A stretch of DNA of 39,572 nt, from assembly GCA_002721815.1 (NCBI GenBank), contig PBLQ01000054.1, positions 1-39,572 of the forward strand. The letters run 5' to 3'. Every line of letters begins with the position of its first letter. Positions within the stretch are counted from its first letter, which is position 1. Position numbers and translations under genes: made by a program. The stretch is from Myxococcales bacterium. GTDB lineage: Bacteria; Myxococcota; UBA727; GCA-2721815. Shown here in pieces: positions 1-9,646 of the stretch. The notes under the pieces are model-generated. The model worked only from the letters and a program-made list of their open reading frames with translations, did not search any database and was not told where the DNA came from.

Positions 1-895
1 AGGTGTGAACATTCCAGAAAATTCATGTTGGCAAATTTCCAATAGTCCCGCCCCGCCGGCCCGCCCCCGCCCCCGCCACTCCCCCCCACAGAAGAGGGTT
101 ACCTGGTTCAAAACGACCACAATCGGTACGCATGGCCTTCCCGGGCTCTACCAGATCTTCGGGTGTGCCGTAGGTGATCGCACCGTGCAGCAAGGGACTG
201 AGCTGCGCGCGTTTTTCTTCATCCATAATTAGAAATCCGTGACCCAACGGGCCACACAACCATTTATGTGTTCCACCACAAATGGCATCGGGCATCACCG
301 CATCTTCAGGAAAAGGAATCACACCCAACCCTTGAATGGCATCTACCACCAACCATGCGCCCACTCGGTCACATTCCGATTTGATGGTCTTCAAATCGCT
401 GCATGTGCCCGATTGGTATTGTACCCACGATAAGGCCACCACTTTGGTTTTATTACCAATGGCTGACAAAACTTTTTCAAGGTCTAAATCAAAATCTGCC
501 TCGGAAGTAATTAACCGCGGCACCAGCTGGTGTCGACGTGCCGCTTCGTACCAAGGGTATGCATTAGAAGGGTATTCTTGGTCACAAAAAACGATTTCTT
601 GACCGCATTCATAGTCGAGCCCCAAGGCCACTTGCGAAATGGCCGCCGCACAAGTTTGCATCATGGATACATTCTCAGCGGGCGCCCCCACCAGCGCACC
701 AAACGCAGCGCGGGAACCATTATAAACATCGATAATCTCTTCGATGGTAGCAAAAGCTTGCTCACTCTGCAAACGGGCCATCCGGTGCATGGCCTCTTGT
801 CCCGCTCGGGTTAATGGACCAACCCCCGCATTATTTAAATGAATGTGGTCCTCAGCCAAAGCAAGTTGGCCTCGCAATTCGTGAGCGCCAATCAA
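1..895 (-). CDS. Class V aminotransferase-like PLP enzyme, partial at the left edge, apparent frameshift near its end
   Basis: Fold-type I PLP enzyme of the aminotransferase class V group (cysteine desulfurase / isopenicillin-epimerase-like). Visible marks are an N-terminal HLNNAGVGPL segment, the VVDAIQGLG stretch with the PLP-contacting Asp, and GGTHKWLCGPLG with the presumed Schiff-base Lys. I chose the TTG at 895 because a GGAGG (907-903) sits 7 bases upstream and the start overlaps the TGA of the preceding gene as TTGA, which is typical of translational coupling. The frame as written stops at 23-25 after a Gly/Ala/Arg-rich stretch (about 50-100) of runs of C on the plus strand. One base out of frame, the sequence continues as GLLEICQHEFSGMF to the window edge, which looks like the natural continuation of the fold. 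A frameshift (real or a sequencing error) is therefore likely. The substrate cannot be told. Confidence 0.75.
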
Positions 896-2028
896 GCCCG
901 GTCCTCCATGCACATATGATCGTGAATGCGTTGAAGGCCTTCCAAAAACAAATTTAAATCTGTGGCGTAACTTAAACGCACATACCCTTGGCCAGCTGGC
1001 CCGAAGGCCTCTCCTGGGATGGCCAACACCGAAGTGGCGTCGTGAAGTTCCAGACAAAAGGACAACGTATTATCGGTGTGCGCACTCACGTCGATCCATA
1101 AGTAAAAGGCACCCTCTGGCTGAATAACCTTCAGCCCTTTGGCTTGACATGCATCTCGTATTTTTTCCCGTCTTGTCCAGTAGGTTTGGGCCGGTTCTTT
1201 TAACTCTTCAGGTTTTTCCAACACTGTTAATGCAAGTAGTTGTGATAGCCGTGGCGCGCAGGTCACTGTCAATCGATGAACTTGACAAATGGCATTGACA
1301 CATGATTCCGGCGCCAACACCCATCCCAACCGGAAACCGGTCATAGAAATTGATTTTGACAGGCCACCCACGACGAAGGCATTTTCGTATACATCAATTA
1401 AACTCGGAGCTGCATCGTCGGTGTATAACGTCCGATACACTTCATCGCTGATGACCCAGATGTTGTTGGCTTCGGCCCATTGTTTGATGCGCTCTAAAGT
1501 TTCTCGAGAAAACACCTGCCCGGTTGGATTCACCGGTGTGTTGATGATCAAACCCTTGGTCTTTTCACAGGATGCTTCTTCGAGGCGACGGATAAAACCG
1601 TCTCCACCTTCCTCCAGCGCGACCCGTCTATTTTGCCCATGGAACATACGGATCAAATCCGCATAGGCGGGATAAGACGGATCGGGCGTTAAAACAACGT
1701 CACCTGGTGACACCAGTGCACCCATGGCAGACGATAAGGCCCCGGCAGAGCCGCAGGTTACGATGATGCGCTCCCATGCATTGGCTTGGGTTAAACCCAA
1801 ATGCTTAGCGATGGCTTTTCGCAACTCAGGTAAACCTGCATTTGGCGTGTAGCCCATTGGGCCAGCTTTCATTTGAGCAAATGCATTCTCCAATAACTCA
1901 GGCGGCAAAGGTAAATCCGGCTCGCCCAGTCCCAAGTCGAGCGTATTGGGCCCCCGACGCGCCGCCATGGTTCGAATGAGTGACGGTGCAATGGCCGCCA
2001 CGTGTTCACCCGGTGAGGGAAAATCCAT
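892..2028 (-). CDS. Class I/II aminotransferase, probable N-succinyldiaminopimelate aminotransferase (DapC-like)
   Basis: A 378-residue PLP-dependent aminotransferase of the AspC/DapC fold-type I family. It shows the N-terminal DLGLGEPDL, the NPTG motif that contacts PLP/substrate, SDEVY with the pyridine-contacting residues, the SKSISMTGFRLGW segment with the catalytic Lys, and a C-terminal YVRLSYA Arg that would bind the substrate carboxylate. Full length for the family. The start is the ATG 9 bases after the dapD stop, with AGGGAG ahead of it, so it is cotranscribed with dapD. That neighbourhood (dapD directly upstream, a dapE-like gene next on the same strand) suggests the N-succinyl-L,L-diaminopimelate aminotransferase step. 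General class I aminotransferases cannot be told apart by motif alone, so substrate specificity is inference. Confidence 0.85.
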   Translation of the reverse strand: MDFPSPGEHVAAIAPSLIRTMAARRGPNTLDLGLGEPDLPLPPELLENAFAQMKAGPMGYTPNAGLPELRKAIAKHLGLTQANAWERIIVTCGSAGALSSAMGALVSPGDVVLTPDPSYPAYADLIRMFHGQNRRVALEEGGDGFIRRLEEASCEKTKGLIINTPVNPTGQVFSRETLERIKQWAEANNIWVISDEVYRTLYTDDAAPSLIDVYENAFVVGGLSKSISMTGFRLGWVLAPESCVNAICQVHRLTVTCAPRLSQLLALTVLEKPEELKEPAQTYWTRREKIRDACQAKGLKVIQPEGAFYLWIDVSAHTDNTLSFCLELHDATSVLAIPGEAFGPAGQGYVRLSYATDLNLFLEGLQRIHDHMCMEDRA

Positions 2029-2037
2029 GGCTGCTCC

Positions 2038-2889
2038 CTAACGTAAATCGTCTTCTAAGGCTGACTTGGCGTCGGTCTTGGCGTCCCGGTATTTAACGAT
2101 CATGGGTGCTGACACCGTGAGCCCATGCTCTTTAGCAAACGCACCACTGGCCGGCCGACTGCCTGGCACCACCACTGCGCCTGCAGGAATTTCCAAAGGC
2201 CCACCCGCCTGGGCGGTGATCACACATTCGTTCACCAAATCGTAGACACGAGACGAGCCAGTCAAGACCACGCCAGCCGCAATCACGCACCGTTCACGAA
2301 TCAAAGTGCCTTCGTAAACACCGGTATTTCCACCAATAAATGCATCATCTTCGATAATCACGGGCATGGCGCCAATGGGCTCTAAAACCCCACCCACTTG
2401 TGCTGCCGCGGACAAGTGTACGCGCTTCCCAATTTGAGCGCACGAGCCCACCAATGCGTGAGAATCCACCATGGTTCCTTCATCGACATACGCCCCAACA
2501 TTCACATATGCGGGTGGCATCATGGTGACGGAAGGCGCCAAATAAGCCCCTCTTCGAACGGAGCTACCACCAGGGACGATTCTAATTCGATCTTCAGGCG
2601 TAAAATGACGAATGGGAAATGTGTCCTTATCTACGAATGAGAGCGGGGAGGTTCCCATTTGGGCCAATTGCCCCAAACGAAAACCCATCAAAATGCCTTT
2701 CTTTACCCGAGGCTCTACCACCCAACTGCCGTCGGATTGACGGGATGCTGTGCGAATGGCCCCTTGCTCCAAGGCGCCTAAAAATTGCCCCAACGCTTCT
2801 TTGGCAGCGCCATAATTCTCTGATTTCGCCATTTCGTCGGCGTTTAGGTCCAAAAATGGTGCCATGGCGTCAAAAATTGAATCTGTCAT
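2038..2889 (-). CDS. dapD: 2,3,4,5-tetrahydropyridine-2,6-dicarboxylate N-succinyltransferase
   Basis: Transfers succinyl from succinyl-CoA to tetrahydrodipicolinate in the succinylase branch of diaminopimelate/lysine synthesis; cytoplasmic trimer. The 283-residue protein has the hexapeptide left-handed beta-helix (GAYVDEGTMVDSHALVGSCAQIGKR and following repeats), the GGVLEPIGAMPVIIEDD segment and the GGNTGVYEGTLI segment typical of DapD, and the usual family length. I start it at the ATG at 2889 because AGGACAGAAG sits directly upstream; an in-frame start 27 bases earlier (2916) adds residues not seen in the family. The neighbouring aminotransferase and M20 peptidase supply the next two likely steps. 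No anomaly seen. Confidence 0.95.
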   Translation of the reverse strand: MTDSIFDAMAPFLDLNADEMAKSENYGAAKEALGQFLGALEQGAIRTASRQSDGSWVVEPRVKKGILMGFRLGQLAQMGTSPLSFVDKDTFPIRHFTPEDRIRIVPGGSSVRRGAYLAPSVTMMPPAYVNVGAYVDEGTMVDSHALVGSCAQIGKRVHLSAAAQVGGVLEPIGAMPVIIEDDAFIGGNTGVYEGTLIRERCVIAAGVVLTGSSRVYDLVNECVITAQAGGPLEIPAGAVVVPGSRPASGAFAKEHGLTVSAPMIVKYRDAKTDAKSALEDDLR

Positions 2890-3053
2890 CTTCTGTCCTT
2901 TTCCTAAAAAAACCACCTGTGAAATACCTCAAGATGGCCTTTTCATCCAGTGGCAGAGGGCGTGGAAGGTCATTTTTCTATGCCTTTTCCTACGCTTGAT
3001 CCGCCTTGAATGTCTCCACCGCGTTGATACAACCGTTGCGAGGAAAGCAAATC

Positions 3054-3584
3054 GTGGAACAAAACCAAGACGATATTCGAAAGCGAAACTGGTGGGTCAT
3101 TGCCCTCATCAGTATTCCTACTTTTTTGGTCACCCTGGTTGGTTTCTTCTACGCCATTGATAGCCAACAGGATTGGAAGACCGAAGAGCCCAAATGGCAG
3201 GCAGAAGGTCGCGAATTTGGAACCCAACATACCGCTCGCGAATGTGTGTCTGAAAGTCTCAAAAGAGAACAAAGTTGTCATGAGATCGTGTGTGCCAATC
3301 TCATCCGATCTTTTTCAGTGGCGTGCCTCAAAGCAGCCCCACGCGATGAAGAACTGTGTAAAAGCGTTCCAATACAGCCCACCCGAAAGCGTTACAGTGA
3401 TTGGGCCAAAAAGTTTTGTGAGGCGGAGGGATATGGTGATGATCTGGGATGTCGTTCAGGTTTGGTGGGGTTCATGGAAAGTTGTCACCCCATCCCAAAA
3501 AACAACTTTTTTCCCAACATCCTCGATGAAAGCCAAAGGGATAAAACACTTTTTGAAATATTTTTAGCCATCTTTCAAAAGTGA
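3054..3584 (+). CDS. Small membrane-anchored cysteine-rich protein of unknown function
   Basis: I do not recognise this family. The 176-residue product has one N-terminal transmembrane helix (WWVIALISIPTFLVTLVGFF, roughly residues 12-33) after a short charged start, then a hydrophilic domain with eight cysteines (for example RECVSESL, SCHEIVCANL, VACLKA, ELCKSV, KFCEAEG, LGCRSG, ESCHP). Paired cysteines outside the membrane suggest a disulfide-stabilised periplasmic domain. I chose the GTG at 3054 because GAGGAA lies 8 bases upstream; the in-frame start at 3006 has no such site. It is divergent from dapD and its last 21 bases overlap the 3' end of the converging dapE-like gene. No functional link to diaminopimelate synthesis is visible. 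Confidence 0.6.
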   Translation: MEQNQDDIRKRNWWVIALISIPTFLVTLVGFFYAIDSQQDWKTEEPKWQAEGREFGTQHTARECVSESLKREQSCHEIVCANLIRSFSVACLKAAPRDEELCKSVPIQPTRKRYSDWAKKFCEAEGYGDDLGCRSGLVGFMESCHPIPKNNFFPNILDESQRDKTLFEIFLAIFQK

Positions 3585-4580
3585 TGTCACCAGATCGGCA
3601 TACAAAACCACCGCATCGCGCAAATCAGACTTCTTTACTTTTTCATGTGACGTATGCGCGTCCAAGATAGAGCCGGGCCCCACCAACAATGGCGTTCCCA
3701 AAGGCAGCAGATAAGGTACGTCTGAACCAAAAGACACCACACACGATTCCCGCCCTTCAACCACATGCAAATGCAATGGCGAGCTTTGGGATTTGATGGA
3801 TACCTTTGTTTTATCCCCCACCGTCGACATTAATTGCTCTTCAAGCGTTTTGGCGTCTGTGGCCGTTCGCATCATGCAAGAAGCGCGTGCAAATGGCGCG
3901 TGTACATTGGGGGCCACACCGCCTTCAATGGTTCCAATATTTAAATTGGTTTCGCCCACATCACCGTCTTGAGGCCAATCGGTTTGCAAGAGGTTCTCTA
4001 CGTCATGAACCAAAGCATGAACCGCAGAATGGCCCGATTCGGGATAGGCACTGTGGCCCGCCTTTCCTTCGACCTCCAACTCAAATTGCATGGCGCCTTT
4101 CATGGCACTTACCAATTTCATATCTGTGGGCTCGCCGTCGATAAAATAACGGACGCTGGGCGCGAAATTGTCTGCAGCCTTTTTTGCCCCATCGCTGCAG
4201 GTTTCTTCACCCACCACGAAGAGCAGCGCGAAGCGATGTTCCCCCGCTTCTCGCAGGCGGTCGCCAGCCACGATCATCGATGCCGCAATTCCTTTGGCAT
4301 CGCAAACCCCACGTCCCCACAACCACTCTCCATCTTCGGAGTCTGTGGGTGGAATAAACGGCGGTACCGTATCCAAATGGGTGGTGAGCATGATTTCGGG
4401 TTTCACACCGGGCACGATGGCCAAGAGATTTTGTCTGCTGGCATCGCCCCCAACTGTCTGCAACGAGACCTCGTAGCCCTTTTGGGTCAATAACTGATGT
4501 ACAAAATCTACAATGGCCTTCTCATCGTTGGTGATAGATGGAATGGCACACATTTCTCGGGTTAGCTCTACAACGTCCAC
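3564..4580 (-). CDS. dapE: M20 metallopeptidase, probable succinyl-diaminopimelate desuccinylase (DapE/ArgE family)
   Basis: A 338-residue di-zinc amidohydrolase of the M20 family (DapE / ArgE / carboxypeptidase G2-like). The metal ligands and general base are present in order: TTHLDTVPP (His, Asp), GRGVCDAKG (bridging Asp), VGEETCSDG (catalytic Glu plus Glu ligand), IDGEPT, and a C-terminal HTSHE His. The KGAMQFELEVEGKAGHSAYP segment is the dimerisation-lid region. It probably removes succinate from N-succinyl-L,L-diaminopimelate, given the dapD and aminotransferase genes nearby; acetylornithine deacetylase is the alternative and motifs alone do not decide. It starts at GTG with GAGG 7 bases ahead. 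An inverted repeat lies 15 bases upstream of the start (4595-4612). Confidence 0.8.
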   Translation of the reverse strand: MDVVELTREMCAIPSITNDEKAIVDFVHQLLTQKGYEVSLQTVGGDASRQNLLAIVPGVKPEIMLTTHLDTVPPFIPPTDSEDGEWLWGRGVCDAKGIAASMIVAGDRLREAGEHRFALLFVVGEETCSDGAKKAADNFAPSVRYFIDGEPTDMKLVSAMKGAMQFELEVEGKAGHSAYPESGHSAVHALVHDVENLLQTDWPQDGDVGETNLNIGTIEGGVAPNVHAPFARASCMMRTATDAKTLEEQLMSTVGDKTKVSIKSQSSPLHLHVVEGRESCVVSFGSDVPYLLPLGTPLLVGPGSILDAHTSHEKVKKSDLRDAVVLYADLVTSLLKDG

Positions 4581-4594
4581 AGTATATCCTCGTA

Positions 4595-4612
4595 ATTAGG
4601 GGTATACCTAAT
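4595..4612. promoter_or_regulatory. Inverted repeat upstream of the dapE-like gene (possible operator)
   Basis: ATTAGG, six bases, CCTAAT: a perfect 6-base inverted repeat with a palindromic GGTATACC overlapping its centre. It lies between the fabH stop and the dapE GTG, 15 bases from the start codon, where a repressor or an RNA hairpin would act on dapE expression. No T-run follows, so it is not a terminator. The regulator is unknown. Confidence 0.35.
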
Positions 4613-4663
4613 ATGACGTTTTTATCCGCTGTACTCAAGATGTTTGAAACAAAGGTCTCGTGA

Positions 4664-5665
4664 CTAAGCCCGTAAAACCCCGGCGCCCCACGAGAACCCA
4701 GCACCAATGGCTGCAAATACCATGATCTCACCGGGCTTCACATTCCCGCTGCGACGGGCACTGTCCAAAGCAACCAGGGCCGACGCTGAAGACGTGTTTC
4801 CGTAATCCTGAATGTTGGTCACCCATTTTTCCATGGGCACTTTCAACCGTTGGGCCACGGCCTCGATAATGCGCATGTTGGCTTGGTGAGCCACAACATG
4901 GGACACATCGTCAGCGGTCAGATTGTTCCTCTCGAGAACTTCTTTGATGGTTTTGGTCAAGGTGCGTACCGCGTATTTAAACGTTTCGCCGCCCTTCATG
5001 ATCACGCGATCTTCACCGGCCGCCAGACCTTCGGGTGTGATGGGCTGTGCAGAGCCGCCCTGTGGAATGTACAACACATCGTACATATCGCCATCAGAGC
5101 GAATGATCACATCCATAATTCCTGGGCCATCGGCAGGACCAGCCTCTAAGATGGCCGCACCGGCTGCATCACCAAACAGCACACAAGTGTTTCGGTCTTT
5201 CCAGTTCACGATGCTGGACATGGTTTCACCACCCACCACCAACACACGTTTGTACCCCCCGCCCGTGACAAAGCGCTCGCCCACGGACAAAGCAAAAATA
5301 GAGCCAGCACACGCGGCCGACAGATCAAAGGCCGGAATTTTACCAGCACCCAAACGTTTCTGCAGGCGACACGCCGCGGCCGGGACGTGGTGGTCCGGCG
5401 TTACGGTTCCCAACACGATCATATCTAAATCTTCAGCCGTAAGACCTGCATCTTCGAGCGCTCTGCGTGCTGCCATCTCCGCCATGTCGGAAGTGGCCAT
5501 TTCACCTTCTTGAACCAATCGTCGGGTTTTAATTCCGGTGCGGGTTTGAATCCATTCATCATTGGTGTCGACGATTTTCTCTAGATCCGCGTTGGTGACC
5601 ACGCGCTCGGGTACGTAATGACCAGTTCCAACCACTTTGGCTCTAATGTTTTGTGTAGCGCTCAT
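4664..5665 (-). CDS. fabH: Beta-ketoacyl-ACP synthase III
   Basis: Condenses an acyl-CoA starter with malonyl-ACP to start type II fatty acid synthesis; cytoplasmic dimer. The thiolase-fold triad is visible: Cys119 in SAACAGS, His260 in VVAHQANMRI and Asn290 in GNTSSAS. The 333-residue length is normal. The ATG at 5665 has AAAGGAG upstream. It lies alone between the PilZ gene and dapE on the same strand, without the usual fabD/fabG/acpP neighbours, so it may be a stand-alone or extra copy and may use a non-acetyl primer. That point is inference. Confidence 0.95.
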   Translation of the reverse strand: MSATQNIRAKVVGTGHYVPERVVTNADLEKIVDTNDEWIQTRTGIKTRRLVQEGEMATSDMAEMAARRALEDAGLTAEDLDMIVLGTVTPDHHVPAAACRLQKRLGAGKIPAFDLSAACAGSIFALSVGERFVTGGGYKRVLVVGGETMSSIVNWKDRNTCVLFGDAAGAAILEAGPADGPGIMDVIIRSDGDMYDVLYIPQGGSAQPITPEGLAAGEDRVIMKGGETFKYAVRTLTKTIKEVLERNNLTADDVSHVVAHQANMRIIEAVAQRLKVPMEKWVTNIQDYGNTSSASALVALDSARRSGNVKPGEIMVFAAIGAGFSWGAGVLRA

Positions 5666-5762
5666 GGCATGCTCCTTTGATTCATGGGATTTTTAGGGCG
5701 GTCCACTCCCGCTTCGCAAGCACCCTTGGCGTGTCAATACTGTGAAAAAATAACGCGCTAAG

Positions 5763-6530
5763 TTAAGACTGTGCTTCGGCCGGCGGCTGAAAGGCCAATA
5801 CCATTCGCTCGGGCTGAAACCGAGATTCCATAATAGATTCAACCACTTCAGAAGCATCATCCGACAAGGCCAAAAAATCAACCCCGAAAGAATCTTGAAC
5901 CTGCGGGCTCGCCACCGCGCCCAACTCATTTTTGCCCGCCATCCATGCCACTTTGGCCAAAATCATAGTCTCTTGGCCATCGCGATGGATGAAAATTGCC
6001 AAGCGAGAGCCCATTTCGAGGCCTGATGAGAGCTGGCCCTCCACCACAAAGCGCATTCCCCCAGGGGAAATATCTGCCAGTCTCAACTGCAGCTCTGGGC
6101 TGTCTAATGACTCGGCTTTCAAGGAAACGTCGATGCGTGCAAAGTTGCGGGCGGGCTCTACATCTTGAATGGCCAACAGGTGGGCCAGTGCATTGGCTAA
6201 GGGCCCGCGGTGCTGTGCCAAAAGGTTCTTCTCGAAACGCAGGCCTACGTCATAAACCCGTTTTCCTGATGGAATTTGTCGGGGACGGCTCCAAGAAACT
6301 TCTGCTTGGGTATCAAATTCTTCGTCATCGGCACCCAGGATACGAATAAACAAGGTGTCTCCAACATTGACGTCATCATCGATTTCAATGCGCAAACCGG
6401 TGGGAGATAGATCGAATAACTCAGCGTGCTTGGCTTCTTGCGAGAGCGCCTCCAGCGTCACGCCATAGAATACCTCTAGGCTCAAATCGATTCTTGGGTG
6501 CAATCGTCGCTGATGGTCCGGTGTGCGCAT
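5763..6530 (-). CDS. Tandem PilZ-domain protein (probable c-di-GMP receptor)
   Basis: The 255-residue protein carries two PilZ-like beta-barrels. The first (about residues 8-95) has the RRLHPR arginine motif and DLSPTG (the D/NxSxxG element) that together bind c-di-GMP. The second (about 125-225) has FARIDVSL and DISPGG, with a weaker arginine motif, so it may be a degenerate partner. There is no signal peptide or membrane helix, so it is cytoplasmic. Family knowledge: PilZ proteins relay c-di-GMP to motility, exopolysaccharide or transcription targets. A diguanylate cyclase gene and a polysaccharide cluster lie within about 18 kb, but no direct link is shown. A putative start at 6530 has only a weak ribosome-binding site. 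Confidence 0.8.
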   Translation of the reverse strand: MRTPDHQRRLHPRIDLSLEVFYGVTLEALSQEAKHAELFDLSPTGLRIEIDDDVNVGDTLFIRILGADDEEFDTQAEVSWSRPRQIPSGKRVYDVGLRFEKNLLAQHRGPLANALAHLLAIQDVEPARNFARIDVSLKAESLDSPELQLRLADISPGGMRFVVEGQLSSGLEMGSRLAIFIHRDGQETMILAKVAWMAGKNELGAVASPQVQDSFGVDFLALSDDASEVVESIMESRFQPERMVLAFQPPAEAQS

Positions 6531-6668
6531 ATCTGGGGTGCCCTTCCGTTGCGGTGTCAGTAAAACATAAAGTGCTGCCTAGGTCACCCCATTTAATTGG
6601 ATTTTTGAAGCAAAGAGTCCCTTGGCATGCTCGAAACCATTTTCTGCGTCCCAACAGGCCATTTAGGT

Positions 6669-6696
6669 AAAAAAAACGCCCGCCGAATGGCGAGCG
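6669..6696 (-). terminator. Rho-independent terminator after groEL
   Basis: Read on the minus strand: CGCTCGCC, loop ATTC, GGCGGGCG, then eight T. The 8-bp stem includes one G-U pair and lies about 30 bases past the groEL stop. It ends the groES-groEL transcript. Confidence 0.9.
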
Positions 6697-6725
6697 CTTG
6701 TGTTCTGGATGTGGGGAAGCAGGAC

Positions 6726-8420
<1,695 letters not shown>

Positions 8421-8468
8421 TTAACCTCACAATCACGCGAGGGATTAAAATTCGTTGAAGCGTTTCGG

Positions 8469-8756
8469 TTACTGAATCACGCCCAAAAGATCTTCTTCGC
8501 GAAGCAACAACAAGGTTTCGTTGTTAATTTTGACTTCGGTTTCTGCGTATTTTGCGAAAAGTACTTTGTCGCCTTCTTTGACGGTCAAAGGACGGGTGCT
8601 GCCATCTTTCAAAAGACGACCAGCGCCTACGGCAATCACTTCGCCTTCTAAAGGCTTTTCTTTAGCGCTATCGGGGATAATGATGCCACCTTTAGAAGTG
8701 GTGGAACCTTCAAGGCGCCGAATCAGCACGCGATCGTATAAAGGCTTGATTTTCAT
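8469..8756 (-). CDS. groES: Co-chaperonin GroES (10 kDa)
   Basis: Heptameric lid of the GroEL chamber. The 95-residue sequence is canonical: [11 protein letters not shown] at the N terminus, a mobile loop with [16 protein letters not shown] that binds GroEL, GKVLFAKY-like [11 protein letters not shown], and a [12 protein letters not shown] terminus. It is the first gene of the groES-groEL operon. The upstream 250 bases have no CIRCE element (no TTAGCACTC-type repeat), so HrcA control is not supported; an AAGGGC/GCCCTT inverted repeat lies there instead. Confidence 0.97.
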   Translation of the reverse strand: MKIKPLYDRVLIRRLEGSTTSKGGIIIPDSAKEKPLEGEVIAVGAGRLLKDGSTRPLTVKEGDKVLFAKYAETEVKINNETLLLLREEDLLGVIQ

Positions 8757-8864
8757 ATCTTTTTCCTTTTTTTGCAGCGGTTTTACCGAATGCAGTTGTT
8801 TTTAGGTCCGGCGAACCGGAAATCATCCAAAAAATGTGCCCAAACCCATGCTCAGGCGGCGTGT

Positions 8865-8892
8865 AAGGTAGACCCCTTTCTGAGACGGTCAA
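8865..8892 (-). promoter_or_regulatory. Weak candidate promoter for groES-groEL
   Basis: On the minus strand TTGACC (8892-8887) is followed after 16 bases by TACCTT (8870-8865). The -35 is good (5 of 6) and the -10 is poor (3 of 6). The position is reasonable, about 110 bases upstream of groES. No convincing heat-shock sigma-32 -10 (CCCCAT) was found beside it. Confidence 0.25.
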
Positions 8893-8908
8893 GGGCGATC
8901 TGGCCCTT
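8891..8908. promoter_or_regulatory. Inverted repeat in the groES / 9007 divergent region
   Basis: AAGGGC, six bases, GCCCTT: a perfect 6-base inverted repeat that overlaps the candidate -35 of the groES promoter and lies about 100 bases upstream of the divergent gene at 9007. A protein-binding operator is possible; nothing else identifies it. Confidence 0.3.
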
Positions 8909-8976
8909 TCAACGGGTAAAAACCGGAAATTCGCTGGAATAGCTGATAGGCTGAATAAAGGAAGCAAACGCACCGA

Positions 8977-8982
8977 TATAAT
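8977..8982 (+). promoter_or_regulatory. Consensus -10 box ahead of the gene at 9007
   Basis: A perfect TATAAT lies 24 bases upstream of the ATG at 9007, so the leader would be short. No good -35 is seen 16-18 bases upstream, which would imply an activator or a weak promoter. Confidence 0.35.
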
Positions 8983-9006
8983 TATTGAGGCTTTTGAGGA
9001 GAACGA

Positions 9007-9645
9007 ATGCTCTTATCTTCTGGAAACTTACGAGAATACTTCCGCGAGGCGCTGGGAAATGCCATGGGGGAATCTATGGTCCACCTCACCGATAAGTGCC
9101 AGATCTATCTCGTTAATTTACTCAGTGAATTCACCCGGTCGGAACATGTCTTCTCAGGCACGAACTATGGCGAAAACCCCACCCTGGTTCTCATGCTGTC
9201 CAGGGCCCAAGAAGCCGAGCCCAGTGAGGCCGTGCGCATTTACAAACACTTAGGGGACAGTTCTCTGTATCTATCTGGTTTCTTTAATGAATCTGTAGAA
9301 GGGCGCGCGGTCAGCCTCGATTACTACCAGAGCATGGGTGAATCCGCTTATTCAAACGTGGCTGGTAAAATCCGGTACACGGAAGCCACCGGATCGGCGC
9401 TTTTCATGGAGTTAGCGGAAAGATTCGGTGATTTGGTGAATTTGTTTAATGCCATGAGCTTTCACGGTGCGAAGGCTGCCAACGCCAACGAAGAGATGGG
9501 AGACCGAGAAATTTATGACCTGGTCCAAAGGTACCGAAGAACTGGAAACCCTGAGATATTAAAAGTACTTAGAGATGCCGGAGTGGACCCCAACACCGCC
9601 GCCACACAGCCCAATAGGGCCGTTAATGATAAACTTATTCATTAG
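9007..9645 (+). CDS. Conserved helical protein of unknown function
   Basis: A 212-residue protein with no signal peptide or membrane helix, so probably cytoplasmic. It looks all-helical. Conspicuous segments are HLTDKCQIYLVNLLSEF, LGDSSLYLSGFF, VSLDYYQSMGESAYSNVA and LFMELAERFGDLVNLF. I recall similar proteins of unknown role in deltaproteobacterial genomes, but cannot name the family. GAGGAG lies ahead of the ATG. It is divergent from groES and ends one base before the converging amidotransferase gene. No catalytic motif is apparent; a regulatory or scaffolding role cannot be excluded. Confidence 0.75.
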   Translation: MLLSSGNLREYFREALGNAMGESMVHLTDKCQIYLVNLLSEFTRSEHVFSGTNYGENPTLVLMLSRAQEAEPSEAVRIYKHLGDSSLYLSGFFNESVEGRAVSLDYYQSMGESAYSNVAGKIRYTEATGSALFMELAERFGDLVNLFNAMSFHGAKAANANEEMGDREIYDLVQRYRRTGNPEILKVLRDAGVDPNTAATQPNRAVNDKLIH

Positions 9646-9646
9646 A

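Noticed and set aside
896-1057. An N-terminal extension of the class V enzyme frame starting at 1057
   Set aside because: The extra residues are the class I aminotransferase gene read in another frame; the TTG at 895 with a GGAGG ahead is a better start.
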